Source of the DNA: Pseudomonas sp. KUIN-1
GTDB lineage: Bacteria; Pseudomonadota; Gammaproteobacteria; Pseudomonadales; Pseudomonadaceae
Direction of reading: 5' to 3'
Assembly: GCF_009176725.1 (NCBI RefSeq)
Contig: NZ_AP020337.1
Span: 4,657,501-4,721,500 of the forward strand
DNA: 64,000 nt
Positions within the stretch are counted from its first letter, which is position 1. Each line of letters starts with the position of its first letter. A model generated the notes under the pieces. It saw nothing but the letters and a program-made list of their open reading frames with translations. It made no database searches and was not told the origin of the DNA. This document shows, piece after piece, positions 53,714 through 61,634 of the stretch. The position numbers were made by a program, and so were the translations under genes.

Positions 53714-54475
53714 CTACGGCGCAACGTCAGGCTTGACTGTACCTAATACATTGCCTTCGGCGTCGGTGATCGTACCATCCGCCATCTTCCAGCGACCGTC
53801 CGGGTAGTTGACCGAGCCATCCGCAAAAACCCAGGTTCCATCCTTGTGCTGGATATCACCATTGGGGTGCTCTGTAGAGCCATCGGCATGCACGGTCGTG
53901 CCGTCAAGGTTCTGCACGGCTCCGTCAGAATGGGTGACGGATTGACCATCTGCAGACTCGACGCTGCCGTTCGGATAGCTGACAGTACCGTCCGCGTTGT
54001 TCACGCTGTTGGGCGGCTGGACCAGTTGCAGGACGCCCGTTGCGGTGTTGACGACTGCCAGTAGTTTGTCCAGACGCGAAGGTGCAGCAGGCACCGGGGG
54101 CACCGTCTGCGCTACCGGCTCACTGGTAGAGGGCTTGACCTGCGGCTTGACTGGCGGCTTGGCCGGGTTCGTTGTCTTGACCGGCGGTTTCACAGGCGGC
54201 TCGACCGGGTTAGTGGTCTTGACCGGCGGTTTCACAGGCGGCTTGACCGGGTCCGTTTTCTTGACCGGCGGTTTCACAGGCGGCTTGACTGGATCCGTTT
54301 TCTTGACCGGCGGCTTGACTGGATCTTTCGCCTTGACCGGGGGTTTGACGTTTACCTTTGGCTTGATTGATACCGGATACTCAAGATGCATGGGCTGAAG
54401 TTCTTCAGCAACGAGGCCATCTTTTTCGGTTGTGTCTTTGTGCATATCGATGTGCATATCTTTGATTCCATTCAT
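53714..54475 (-). CDS. Pro/Lys repeat protein with C-terminal DG-type repeats, function unknown
   Basis: A 253-residue protein with two repeat regions. Residues about 38-115 are tandem PVKPPVK(K/T)T(D/N)P units in a low-complexity Pro-Lys-Val stretch, interrupted by a linker (SRLDKLLAVVNTATGVLQLV). Residues 160-245 are about ten short units of the pattern NADGTVSYPNGS, SADGQSVTHSDG, HADGSTEHPNGD, ending FADGSVNYPDGR. There is no signal peptide or transmembrane helix; the N-terminus is His/Met-rich (MHIDMHKD). The repeats suggest an extended spacer plus a small beta-solenoid-like module. I do not recognise the family. It is convergent with the ene-reductase gene. Confidence 0.75.
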   Translation of the reverse strand: MNGIKDMHIDMHKDTTEKDGLVAEELQPMHLEYPVSIKPKVNVKPPVKAKDPVKPPVKKTDPVKPPVKPPVKKTDPVKPPVKPPVKTTNPVEPPVKPPVKTTNPAKPPVKPQVKPSTSEPVAQTVPPVPAAPSRLDKLLAVVNTATGVLQLVQPPNSVNNADGTVSYPNGSVESADGQSVTHSDGAVQNLDGTTVHADGSTEHPNGDIQHKDGTWVFADGSVNYPDGRWKMADGTITDAEGNVLGTVKPDVAP

Positions 54476-54611
54476 TATTGAAATTCCATTTATTTAACTG
54501 AAACGCAAGCGTAAGCCCTCCCTCCACTGGCAGGCATATAACTATCTAGCGAGTGCAAAAAAACCGGGCCACCTGCCTGCCGCTATGGGCAGCAGCAGGC
54601 AAGGTGCGGTT

Positions 54612-55463
54612 TCAACGACGTGCGTTGAGCTGTTGCGACAGGTTCTGGATCTGACTGTTAAGCGTGTTGATGCTACGGGTGACCTGCGCACGGAAGGCAT
54701 CGAACTCGGCAGTATTGCCGCCTGCTGACGGTGCCGGAGTATTTTCCTGCTCGCTTTTGAGCACCATCAGTTCTTGTTCAAGTCGCTCGACAGCAGTTGA
54801 AGGGTTGCCCTGCTTTTTCAGGGCTGCGACATCGGCTGCCACGCTCTTGATCTGGGCGTCCAGCTTGCCCTGCTCAGCCTGAGCGGTTTTCAGGTCAGGC
54901 AACGCTGTTTTCAGCGCAGCCAGTTCAGCGACAACGCTTTTCAATTGTTCCTGCATCTGCGCGTTTTCGGTTTGCTGTTGCGCCGTTTGCGCGGCCATCT
55001 GCTCCAGACGCTTGTCGAGACTGCCTTGCTGACCTTCAACGCCTTCACGCTGTTTGTCCTGGTCTTCCAGTTGCGCTTCGAGCAACTTGATGCGCTGCTT
55101 GAGGGCTTCGCCGTCACTGGACAGCGATTCGGTGGCCACGACCTTGCCGGAGATATCCTGCAAACGCCCCGCCGCCTCTTCGCTGATACGCGCAAAGCTT
55201 TCCTGCGTCGCCACCAGTTGTTGCTCCATCAGGGACACTTGCTGAAAGCTCCACCAGCCAAGGCCGCAAAACGCAATGAACAGCGCACCGACCAATGCCC
55301 AGAGCGGCCCGGTGCTCGGCCCCTTGACCTTGACCACAGGCGTGGTGCGCGAATAGACGGTGGTGCGCTCGCGTGCGCCATTGCTCGGCGCAAAGTCGTC
55401 GTCATCGTCCTTGGCGCTCAGGCTGGGAACGTCATCGACATCGTCGTAGGGATCGTTGCGCAT
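54612..55463 (-). CDS. Single-pass membrane protein with long coiled coil
   Basis: A 283-residue protein. An acidic N-terminal tail (MRNDPYDDVDDVPSLSAKDD) is followed by one transmembrane helix (GPLWALVGALFIAFCGLGWW, about 52-71) and a periplasmic coiled coil from about 75 to 280, rich in Gln/Glu/Ala heptads (LEDQDKQREGVEGQQGSLDK, QIKSVAADVAALKKQ). It ends NSQIQNLSQQLNARR. I recall it as a conserved Pseudomonas protein annotated only as ATPase-like or hypothetical; no catalytic motif is visible. It is probably monocistronic. Confidence 0.82.
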   Translation of the reverse strand: MRNDPYDDVDDVPSLSAKDDDDDFAPSNGARERTTVYSRTTPVVKVKGPSTGPLWALVGALFIAFCGLGWWSFQQVSLMEQQLVATQESFARISEEAAGRLQDISGKVVATESLSSDGEALKQRIKLLEAQLEDQDKQREGVEGQQGSLDKRLEQMAAQTAQQQTENAQMQEQLKSVVAELAALKTALPDLKTAQAEQGKLDAQIKSVAADVAALKKQGNPSTAVERLEQELMVLKSEQENTPAPSAGGNTAEFDAFRAQVTRSINTLNSQIQNLSQQLNARR

Positions 55464-55561
55464 GAATAACCCTTCAGGAAGCTGTTAAATCAAAGTTCGT
55501 AAATCAAAGTTCGGCAGTATAACAACAGCGCAGAATCAATCTCACTGTGCTACTGCCGCAT

Positions 55562-56554
55562 TCAGATCGGGTGCTGTGCCTGCCACCAGCCACAGAATTC
55601 ATCCAGCGCCGTCCACAGGCTGACCTGCGGCTGATAATCCAGATAATGCCTTGCACGGCCGATATCAAGCGTGAAGTCCTTGTTCATGACCTGCATGCCC
55701 AGTCTGGACAGCGTAGGTTCAGGTCGGCCCGGCCACAGCATGCAGGCCGCTTCGTTGATCGCCGCCGCACTGTAGGCCAGCCCGTAAGAACGATAGCGGG
55801 TAACCTGAGGCAACTGCATCTGCCGCATCACATAATTGATCGCATCCCACAACGGGACCGGCGTGCCGTTACTGATGTTGTACGCCTTGCCCAGCGCAGA
55901 CCCGGTTGCCAGCAAGCTGCTCAACAGCGCTTCATTGAGGTTCTGCATGCTGGTGAAATCGACCATGTTCAGGCCGTTGCCTACGATCGACAGACGCTTC
56001 TTACGCTGCATGTGCAGCAGGCGCGGAAAGATACTGTTGTCGCCAGCACCGGTGACGAAACGCGGCCGCAGGGCAATCACTTCCAGGCCGAACTCTTCAG
56101 CGCCGAAGACCTTTTGCTCGGCCAGGTATTTGGTGGCCGCATAGTGGTTGTGGAAGCGCCTGGGCACCTGGTCTTCGGTGATATCGCGGCGCGAGTGACC
56201 ATCGAAATAGATCGACGGCGATGACAGGTGGACCAGCCTGCGCACTCTTTGTTTCAGGCAGCCCTCGACAATGTTCTCGGTGAGTTGCACGTTGCCCTGC
56301 ACAAAATCCTGACGACGCCCCCACATGCCGACGGAGCCGGCGCAATGCACCACGGCCTCGACGTCATCGCACAGCGCGCGCACCAGATACGGGTCGGCGA
56401 GGTCGCCCTGAATGAACTCGGCGCCGCGTCTGACCAGATGCTCGACCGCATCGGCACGACGGCCATTGATCCGCACGCTCATGCCCTGCTCAAGGGCAAA
56501 ACGCGCAAAGCGTCCGCCGATGAAGCCACTTGCGCCGGTGACCAGAATTTTCAT
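55562..56554 (-). CDS. NAD(P)-dependent epimerase/dehydratase, extended SDR
   Basis: A 330-residue Rossmann-fold protein. The cofactor motif GASGFIGGRFARFA (near residue 7) and the catalytic YxxxK in YAATKYLAE (near 158) are present, with a preceding HLSSPSIYFDG serine strand. It resembles 3-beta-hydroxysteroid dehydrogenase/NAD-dependent epimerase family members acting on nucleotide sugars or sterol-like lipids; the substrate is unknown. It lies downstream of argP on the same strand with 74 bp between, so it is not clearly an operon. Confidence 0.88.
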   Translation of the reverse strand: MKILVTGASGFIGGRFARFALEQGMSVRINGRRADAVEHLVRRGAEFIQGDLADPYLVRALCDDVEAVVHCAGSVGMWGRRQDFVQGNVQLTENIVEGCLKQRVRRLVHLSSPSIYFDGHSRRDITEDQVPRRFHNHYAATKYLAEQKVFGAEEFGLEVIALRPRFVTGAGDNSIFPRLLHMQRKKRLSIVGNGLNMVDFTSMQNLNEALLSSLLATGSALGKAYNISNGTPVPLWDAINYVMRQMQLPQVTRYRSYGLAYSAAAINEAACMLWPGRPEPTLSRLGMQVMNKDFTLDIGRARHYLDYQPQVSLWTALDEFCGWWQAQHPI

Positions 56555-56628
56555 TTACCGCTCCATTAACGCGTCTGCGTGACAGGGGTAACCCGACACG
56601 CATTGATTACACATGATCGTAATGACGA

Positions 56629-57528
56629 TCATTCATCGCTCAACGGCACCAGCCAGTGGGCAGCATGTTGTGCCAGATGCTCGGTGAGACGTGTCAGCAA
56701 CTGACCACCGTTGCGCCAATGGTGCCAGTACAACGGCACATCAATACAGCGATCCGGCAGCAGTTCAAGCAGCGTGCCGCTGCGCAATTGCTCGCGCACT
56801 TGCAGTTCGGGCGCCAGCCCCCAGCCCATTCCGGCTTCGATCATACGGATGAAACCCTCGGAAGAAGGGCACAAATGATGCTCGAAACCGTCCTGCACAC
56901 CAAGCAATGCCAGATAACGATGCTGCAAAAGATCATCCGGCCCGTAAACGAGCGCCGCTGATCTGACCAGTTTTTCGGGGCTGACACCGTCCGCAAAATG
57001 GCGCGCGATGAATGCCGGGCTGGCCAGCGCCCGATAGCGCATCGCCCCCAGCAACTGACTGCGCGCCCCGGCCACCGGGCGCTCACTGCCACACAGACAC
57101 GCTGCGACTTCGCCAGTGCGCATGCGTTTGAGCCCGACGTCCTGATCTTCGACCACCAGGTCCAGCAACAGACGATGCTGCGTGCAGAAGTCACCAATGG
57201 CCGGAGCCCACCACGTTGCCAGACTGTCGGCGTTCAAGGCGATCCGCAAACGCTCGGGCATGCCCTCCTCGTCCAGTGCCGGCACCTGACTTTGCAGATC
57301 GCGCTCCAGCAAGCGGACCTGCTGCACGTGATTGAGCAGGCGTCGGCCGATGTCGGTCGGGCTCGGCGGCGTGGCGCGGACCAGCACCGGCTGCCCAATG
57401 CGCGCCTCCAGCAATTTGATCCGTTGCGAGACCGCTGACTGCGACAGCCCCAGCACCTGGGCCGCACGTTCGAACCCGGCCTGCTCGATAACTGCGGCGA
57501 GCGCGGACAACAGCTTGTAGTCGAACAT
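56629..57528 (-). CDS. argP: LysR-family regulator ArgP
   Basis: A 299-residue LysR-type regulator. The HTH occupies residues 2-60 (MFDYKLLSALAAVIEQAGFE, then AAQVLGLSQSAVSQRIKLLE), and the effector domain covers the remainder. It is divergent from the LysE/ArgO-type exporter gene, the classical ArgP-argO arrangement in which lysine/arginine-liganded ArgP controls the exporter. The 95-bp divergent gap would contain its binding sites; it is AT-rich (ATGATTATTATTGG), but no single operator can be fixed. A perfect inverted repeat ATGATCGT-AATG-ACGATCAT (56613-56632) overlaps its stop codon. Confidence 0.92.
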   Translation of the reverse strand: MFDYKLLSALAAVIEQAGFERAAQVLGLSQSAVSQRIKLLEARIGQPVLVRATPPSPTDIGRRLLNHVQQVRLLERDLQSQVPALDEEGMPERLRIALNADSLATWWAPAIGDFCTQHRLLLDLVVEDQDVGLKRMRTGEVAACLCGSERPVAGARSQLLGAMRYRALASPAFIARHFADGVSPEKLVRSAALVYGPDDLLQHRYLALLGVQDGFEHHLCPSSEGFIRMIEAGMGWGLAPELQVREQLRSGTLLELLPDRCIDVPLYWHHWRNGGQLLTRLTEHLAQHAAHWLVPLSDE

Positions 57529-57623
57529 CAGTTTCCCTAATGAGAGATGATTATTATTGGTTTTACTTATATCGCTTCAACATTGAAAGTCGCCACCTGA
57601 ATCTGCTCGATGGGAACGTATTT

Positions 57624-58226
57624 ATGTGGCAAAGCTACTTCAACGGATTGCTGATCGCCGCTGGCCTGATCATGGCCATCGGCTCGCAAAACGCATTCGT
57701 ACTGGCTCAGGGGCTGCGCCGTGAACACCACGTGTCAGTCGCGATGCTCTGCATTATCTGCGATGCCATTCTGGTCGCCGCCGGGGTGTTCGGTCTGGCC
57801 AATGTGCTGGCGCAAAACCCGACCCTGCTGGCGGTGGCGCGCTGGGGCGGTGTGCTATTCCTCAGTTGGTATGGCGTGCAGGCACTGCGCCGGGCCTGCT
57901 CGAAGCAGAGCCTCGAACACGGTGCCGCGGCTGGCAAAAGATCGCGCCGCACGGTACTGCTCAGCGCATTGGCCGTGACCTTGCTCAACCCGCATGTGTA
58001 CCTGGACACCGTACTACTGATCGGCTCGCTCGGGGCACAACAGAGTGTGCCGGGCGCCTATGTAGCAGGCGCCGCGAGCGCTTCGTTGCTGTGGTTTTCC
58101 TGCCTCGCCATCGGCGCGGCCTGGCTCGCTCCCTGGCTGGCCCGCCCTGCCACATGGCGTCTGCTGGATGTGATGGTGGCGGTCATGATGTTCAGTGTGG
58201 CGTGGCAATTGATCCGTTCGGCCTGA
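57624..58226 (+). CDS. argO: LysE-family arginine/lysine exporter ArgO
   Basis: A 200-residue inner-membrane protein with six predicted helices. The start MWQSYFNGLLIAAGLIMAIG (ATG 57624) gives the family N-terminus and the GSQNAFVLAQGLRREH motif (near 20-35). The second half has SALAVTLLNPHVYLDTVLLI (near 112-131), which is the LysE/ArgO signature. It would export L-arginine and lysine analogues. An upstream in-frame ATG at 57540 would add 28 hydrophilic residues and is rejected. Divergent ArgP is the probable regulator. Confidence 0.92.
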   Translation: MWQSYFNGLLIAAGLIMAIGSQNAFVLAQGLRREHHVSVAMLCIICDAILVAAGVFGLANVLAQNPTLLAVARWGGVLFLSWYGVQALRRACSKQSLEHGAAAGKRSRRTVLLSALAVTLLNPHVYLDTVLLIGSLGAQQSVPGAYVAGAASASLLWFSCLAIGAAWLAPWLARPATWRLLDVMVAVMMFSVAWQLIRSA

Positions 58227-58417
58227 AGGTTTCATGTCCGTTGAAGCAACAGCGCGGGAACCTCTATCCCACACAGTTGTTGCGTGGTTAAGCCGCAGGC
58301 CCGGTGCTATAGTCCGGGGTCTGCGCCGCAAAAGAGTAAAACTCCCGGTGCATGCTGTATCTGGCCGCCCGTGATCGGCCCTGCGACTACCGCAATTGAC
58401 CTGAAAGGAGATAAACC

Positions 58418-58999
58418 ATGGCTTTTGAATTGCCGCCACTGCCCTACGCCAAAGACGCTCTGGTGCCGCACATTTCTGCGGAGACTCTGGAATATCACCA
58501 CGACAAGCACCACAACACCTATGTCGTGAACCTGAACAACCTGGTGCCTGGCACCGAGTTCGAAGGCAAGACCCTGGAAGAGATCATCAAGACCTCATCG
58601 GGCGGTATCTTCAACAACGCCGCTCAGGTCTGGAACCACACGTTCTACTGGAACTGCCTGGCCCCTAACGCTGGCGGCGAGCCTACCGGCGCTCTGGCCG
58701 AAGCCATCAACAAGGCGTTCGGTTCCTTCGACAAGTTCAAGGAAGAGTTCAGCAAGACTTCCATCGGCACTTTCGGCTCCGGCTGGGGCTGGCTGGTGAA
58801 GAAGGCTGACGGCTCCCTGGCACTGGCCAGCACCATCGGTGCCGGCAACCCGTTGACCAGCGGCGACACCCCGCTGCTGACCTGCGATGTCTGGGAACAC
58901 GCCTACTACATCGACTATCGCAACCTGCGTCCGAAGTACGTGGAAGCGTTCTGGAACCTGGTTAACTGGGACTTCGTGGCCAAGCAATTCGCCTCCTGA
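58418..58999 (+). CDS. sodB: Iron superoxide dismutase
   Basis: A 193-residue cytoplasmic enzyme dismutating superoxide. The metal ligands are visible: His in YHHDKHHNTYV (near residue 26), His in QVWNHTFYWNC (near 73), and Asp/His in CDVWEHAYYIDYRN (near 157-161). AFELPPLPYAKDALVPHIS and GTFGSGWGWLVK, plus Fe-type signature residues (such as AQVWNHTFYW), favour Fe over Mn. AAGGAG lies eight bases before the ATG. It is monocistronic with its own terminator. Iron-responsive control is usual for the family, but no clear Fur box was found directly upstream. Confidence 0.97.
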   Translation: MAFELPPLPYAKDALVPHISAETLEYHHDKHHNTYVVNLNNLVPGTEFEGKTLEEIIKTSSGGIFNNAAQVWNHTFYWNCLAPNAGGEPTGALAEAINKAFGSFDKFKEEFSKTSIGTFGSGWGWLVKKADGSLALASTIGAGNPLTSGDTPLLTCDVWEHAYYIDYRNLRPKYVEAFWNLVNWDFVAKQFAS

Positions 59000-59013
59000 G
59001 TCCAGCGTCATCG

Positions 59014-59041
59014 AAAAACCCGGCCTAGCGTCGGGTTTTTT
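59014..59041 (+). terminator. Intrinsic terminator of sodB
   Basis: AAAAACCCG, nine-base loop, CGGGTTTTT followed by T. It lies 14 bp after the sodB stop. Confidence 0.85.
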
Positions 59042-59402
59042 ATATTTTCCGGCCGGTAAAGGTCGCTCACCCGATGCCTGTTTCACAGACGGCGTCGAAC
59101 ACCCGCCTGCCAGTCAGGCGAATCGCAAATCTTTTTTCGCCTGCCGCTCGTACTTTGTGTATTGTCAGAAAACGCTAGCTGACTCGTGCCACAACGTAAT
59201 TCTCTATGACGTAATTCTTTACAGTGTTCTGCTCAGGTTACCTAACTGGCCACCCGACGCATTGAGGTGGCTTTGGCCAGCAGGTGCAAGGAACGCGAAG
59301 ATCAGCCAGGCGTACCGGTTGTGACAAGGTCACGGCGTGCGGGCCTGGTTTTTCGAGGGTCATGAGGCGATATGCCCTCCGACACGAACTAAGGAACGGC
59401 CA
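59042..59402. other. Intergenic region upstream of the GGDEF-EAL gene, no gene recognised
   Basis: The 360-bp gap has a small AT-rich part (59195-59225, with two TAATTCT words). A GC-rich portion can form hairpins, for example TGGCCACC/GGTGGC near 59248-59275 and GTGAC-AAG-GTCAC near 59321. It may be a leader of the downstream gene. No coding frame or known riboswitch was recognised. Confidence 0.4.
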
Positions 59403-61454
59403 TTGAAGCTGGAACTCAAGAACAGCCTGTCGGTAAAGCTGCTGCGCGTTGTGCTGCTTTCGGCGCTTCTGGTGGGCGTCCTGCTCAGTTGTGCGCAAAT
59501 CATCTTCGACGCCTACAAGACTCGTCAGGCCGTGGCGAGCGATGCTGAGCGAATTCTCGGCATGTTCCGCGATCCTTCGACACAGGCCGTCTACAGCCTG
59601 GACCGCGAGATGGGCATGCAAGTCATCGAAGGCCTGTTCCAGGATGACTCGGTACGCATGGCGTCCATAGGGCACCCCAATGAAAGCCTGCTGGCCGAGA
59701 AAGACCGGCCGCTGAAAGACTCTCCCACCCGGTGGCTGACAGACCTCATCCTCGGCCAGGAGCGCAGCTTCACCACTCAACTGGTAGGCCGCAGCCCCTA
59801 CAGCGAGTATTACGGCGACCTGCGCATCACACTCGACACTGCCAATTACGGCGAAAGCTTTCTGGTCAATGCCGGCATCATCTTTGTCGCCGGCGTGCTG
59901 CGTGCGCTGGCAATGGGGCTGGTGCTGTATCTGGTCTATCACTGGCTGCTGACCAAGCCGCTGTCAAAGATCATCGAGCACCTGATCGCGATCAACCCCG
60001 ACCGCCCCAGCGAACACCAATTGCCGTTGCTCAAAGGCCACGAGAAAAACGAACTGGGGATCTGGGTCAATACCGCCAATCAATTGCTGGCCTCCATTGA
60101 GCGCCACACTTATCTGCGCCATGAGGCCGAGAACAATCTGCAGCGCATGGCGCAATACGATTTCCTCACCGGTCTGCCCAATCGACTTCAGTTGCAGACC
60201 GGGCTGGACAGGATTCTGGAAGATGCGGGGCGCCAGCAACACAGAGTGGCGGTTCTTTGCGTGGGTCTGGATGACTTCAAGGGCATCAACGAACAGTTCA
60301 GCTACCAGTCCGGCGATCAATTACTGCTCGCACTCGCTGACCGCCTGCGCGCGCACAGCGTACTGCTCGGCGCACTGGCACGCCTGGGCGGCGACCAGTT
60401 CGCGCTGGTTCAGTCCAACATCGAACAGCCCTACGAGGCAGCAGAGCTGGCGCAGAATATTCTCGATGAGCTGGAGGCACCGTTCATTGTCGGTGACCAG
60501 CAGATTCGACTGCGGGCAACCATCGGCATCACGCTGTTTCCCGAAGACGGCGACAGCACCGAGAAACTGCTGCAAAAAGCCGAACAGACCATGACGCTGG
60601 CCAAAGCCCGCTCGCGTAACCGGTATCAGTTCTACATCGCCAGCGTGGACAGCGAAATGCGCCGCCGCCGCGAACTTGAAAAAGACCTGCGCGAAGCCCT
60701 GCCACGCAATCAGCTGTACCTGGTCTATCAACCGCAGATCAGCTACCGCGATCACCGTATCGTCGGCGTAGAAGCACTGATCCGCTGGCAGCATCCGGAG
60801 CATGGCCTGGTGCCGCCGGACGTATTCATCCCGCTGGCCGAACAGAACGGCACGATCATCGTCATCGGAGAGTGGGTGCTGGATCAGGCCTGCCGTCAGC
60901 TGCGCGAATGGCTCGATCAGGGGTTCACCGATTTGCGCATGGCCGTCAACCTGTCGACCGTGCAGCTGCATCACGCGGAACTGCCCCGCGTGGTCAACAA
61001 CCTGCTGCAGATCTATCGCTTGCCACCGCGCAGCCTGGAACTGGAAGTGACCGAAACCGGGCTGATGGAAGATATCAACACCGCCGCCCAGCACCTGTTG
61101 AGCTTGCGACGCTCCGGCGCCTTGATTGCCATCGATGACTTCGGCACCGGCTACTCATCGCTGAGTTACCTGAAAAGCTTGCCGCTGGACAAGATCAAGA
61201 TTGACCGCAGCTTCGTGCAGGATCTGATCGATGACGACGATGACGCTACTATCGTGCGAGCCATTATCCAGCTGGGCAAAAGCCTGGGCATGCAAGTGAT
61301 TGCCGAAGGTGTGGAGACCGTCGAGCAGGAGGCCTATGTCGTAACCGAGGGCTGTCACGAAGGCCAGGGCTATCTGTACAGCAAGCCGCTGCCGGGTCGC
61401 GAACTGCTGGCCTACCTCAAGCAGTCGCGTCAGGACCATGCCGCCAGTCTGTGA
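59403..61454 (+). CDS. Membrane GGDEF-EAL protein, likely c-di-GMP phosphodiesterase
   Basis: A 683-residue protein from TTG 59403 (AAGGA seven bases upstream). It has an N-terminal helix (VVLLSALLVGVLLSCAQIIF, near 15-34), a periplasmic sensor region (35-155), a second helix near 160-180 and a HAMP-like linker. In the GGDEF domain the active site reads LARLGGDQFALVQ (near residue 325), so GGDEF is degenerate. The EAL domain is intact: GVEALIRWQHPEHGL (near 455), MAVNLST, LEVTETGLM, DDFGTGYSSLSYLKSLPLDK (near 578) and KIDRSFV, EGVET. It should hydrolyse c-di-GMP, with GGDQF a possible GTP-sensing site. Confidence 0.9.
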   Translation: MKLELKNSLSVKLLRVVLLSALLVGVLLSCAQIIFDAYKTRQAVASDAERILGMFRDPSTQAVYSLDREMGMQVIEGLFQDDSVRMASIGHPNESLLAEKDRPLKDSPTRWLTDLILGQERSFTTQLVGRSPYSEYYGDLRITLDTANYGESFLVNAGIIFVAGVLRALAMGLVLYLVYHWLLTKPLSKIIEHLIAINPDRPSEHQLPLLKGHEKNELGIWVNTANQLLASIERHTYLRHEAENNLQRMAQYDFLTGLPNRLQLQTGLDRILEDAGRQQHRVAVLCVGLDDFKGINEQFSYQSGDQLLLALADRLRAHSVLLGALARLGGDQFALVQSNIEQPYEAAELAQNILDELEAPFIVGDQQIRLRATIGITLFPEDGDSTEKLLQKAEQTMTLAKARSRNRYQFYIASVDSEMRRRRELEKDLREALPRNQLYLVYQPQISYRDHRIVGVEALIRWQHPEHGLVPPDVFIPLAEQNGTIIVIGEWVLDQACRQLREWLDQGFTDLRMAVNLSTVQLHHAELPRVVNNLLQIYRLPPRSLELEVTETGLMEDINTAAQHLLSLRRSGALIAIDDFGTGYSSLSYLKSLPLDKIKIDRSFVQDLIDDDDDATIVRAIIQLGKSLGMQVIAEGVETVEQEAYVVTEGCHEGQGYLYSKPLPGRELLAYLKQSRQDHAASL

Positions 61455-61556
61455 GCCGATTTGCATGCTCCCGGCCATTCACCTCATCTTGAAACCGACT
61501 GTTACAACCTGCCGAATGCCTGAACACACCCACACAGGCGTTTTGCCTTTACATCG

Positions 61557-61575
61557 AATGCAAATCTTTCGCATT
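61557..61575 (+). promoter_or_regulatory. Putative Fur box upstream of the imelysin gene
   Basis: AATGCAAATCTTTCGCATT is a 19-bp imperfect palindrome. It matches 14 of 19 positions of the Fur-box form AATGAGAATGATTCTCATT. It lies 60 bp before the imelysin start, where a promoter would be. Iron-repressed expression of this family is known in P. aeruginosa as I recall. Confidence 0.55.
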
Positions 61576-61634
61576 ATGTCGCAGATTTTATGGGCGCACC
61601 CCCGCCATCACCTTTATCGACGCAGGATTCCGTC

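Noticed and set aside
58254..58270. GGAACC...CCCACACAG resembling a hrp box
   Set aside because: The spacing between the two parts is about six bases rather than 15-16, and no type III effector gene follows.
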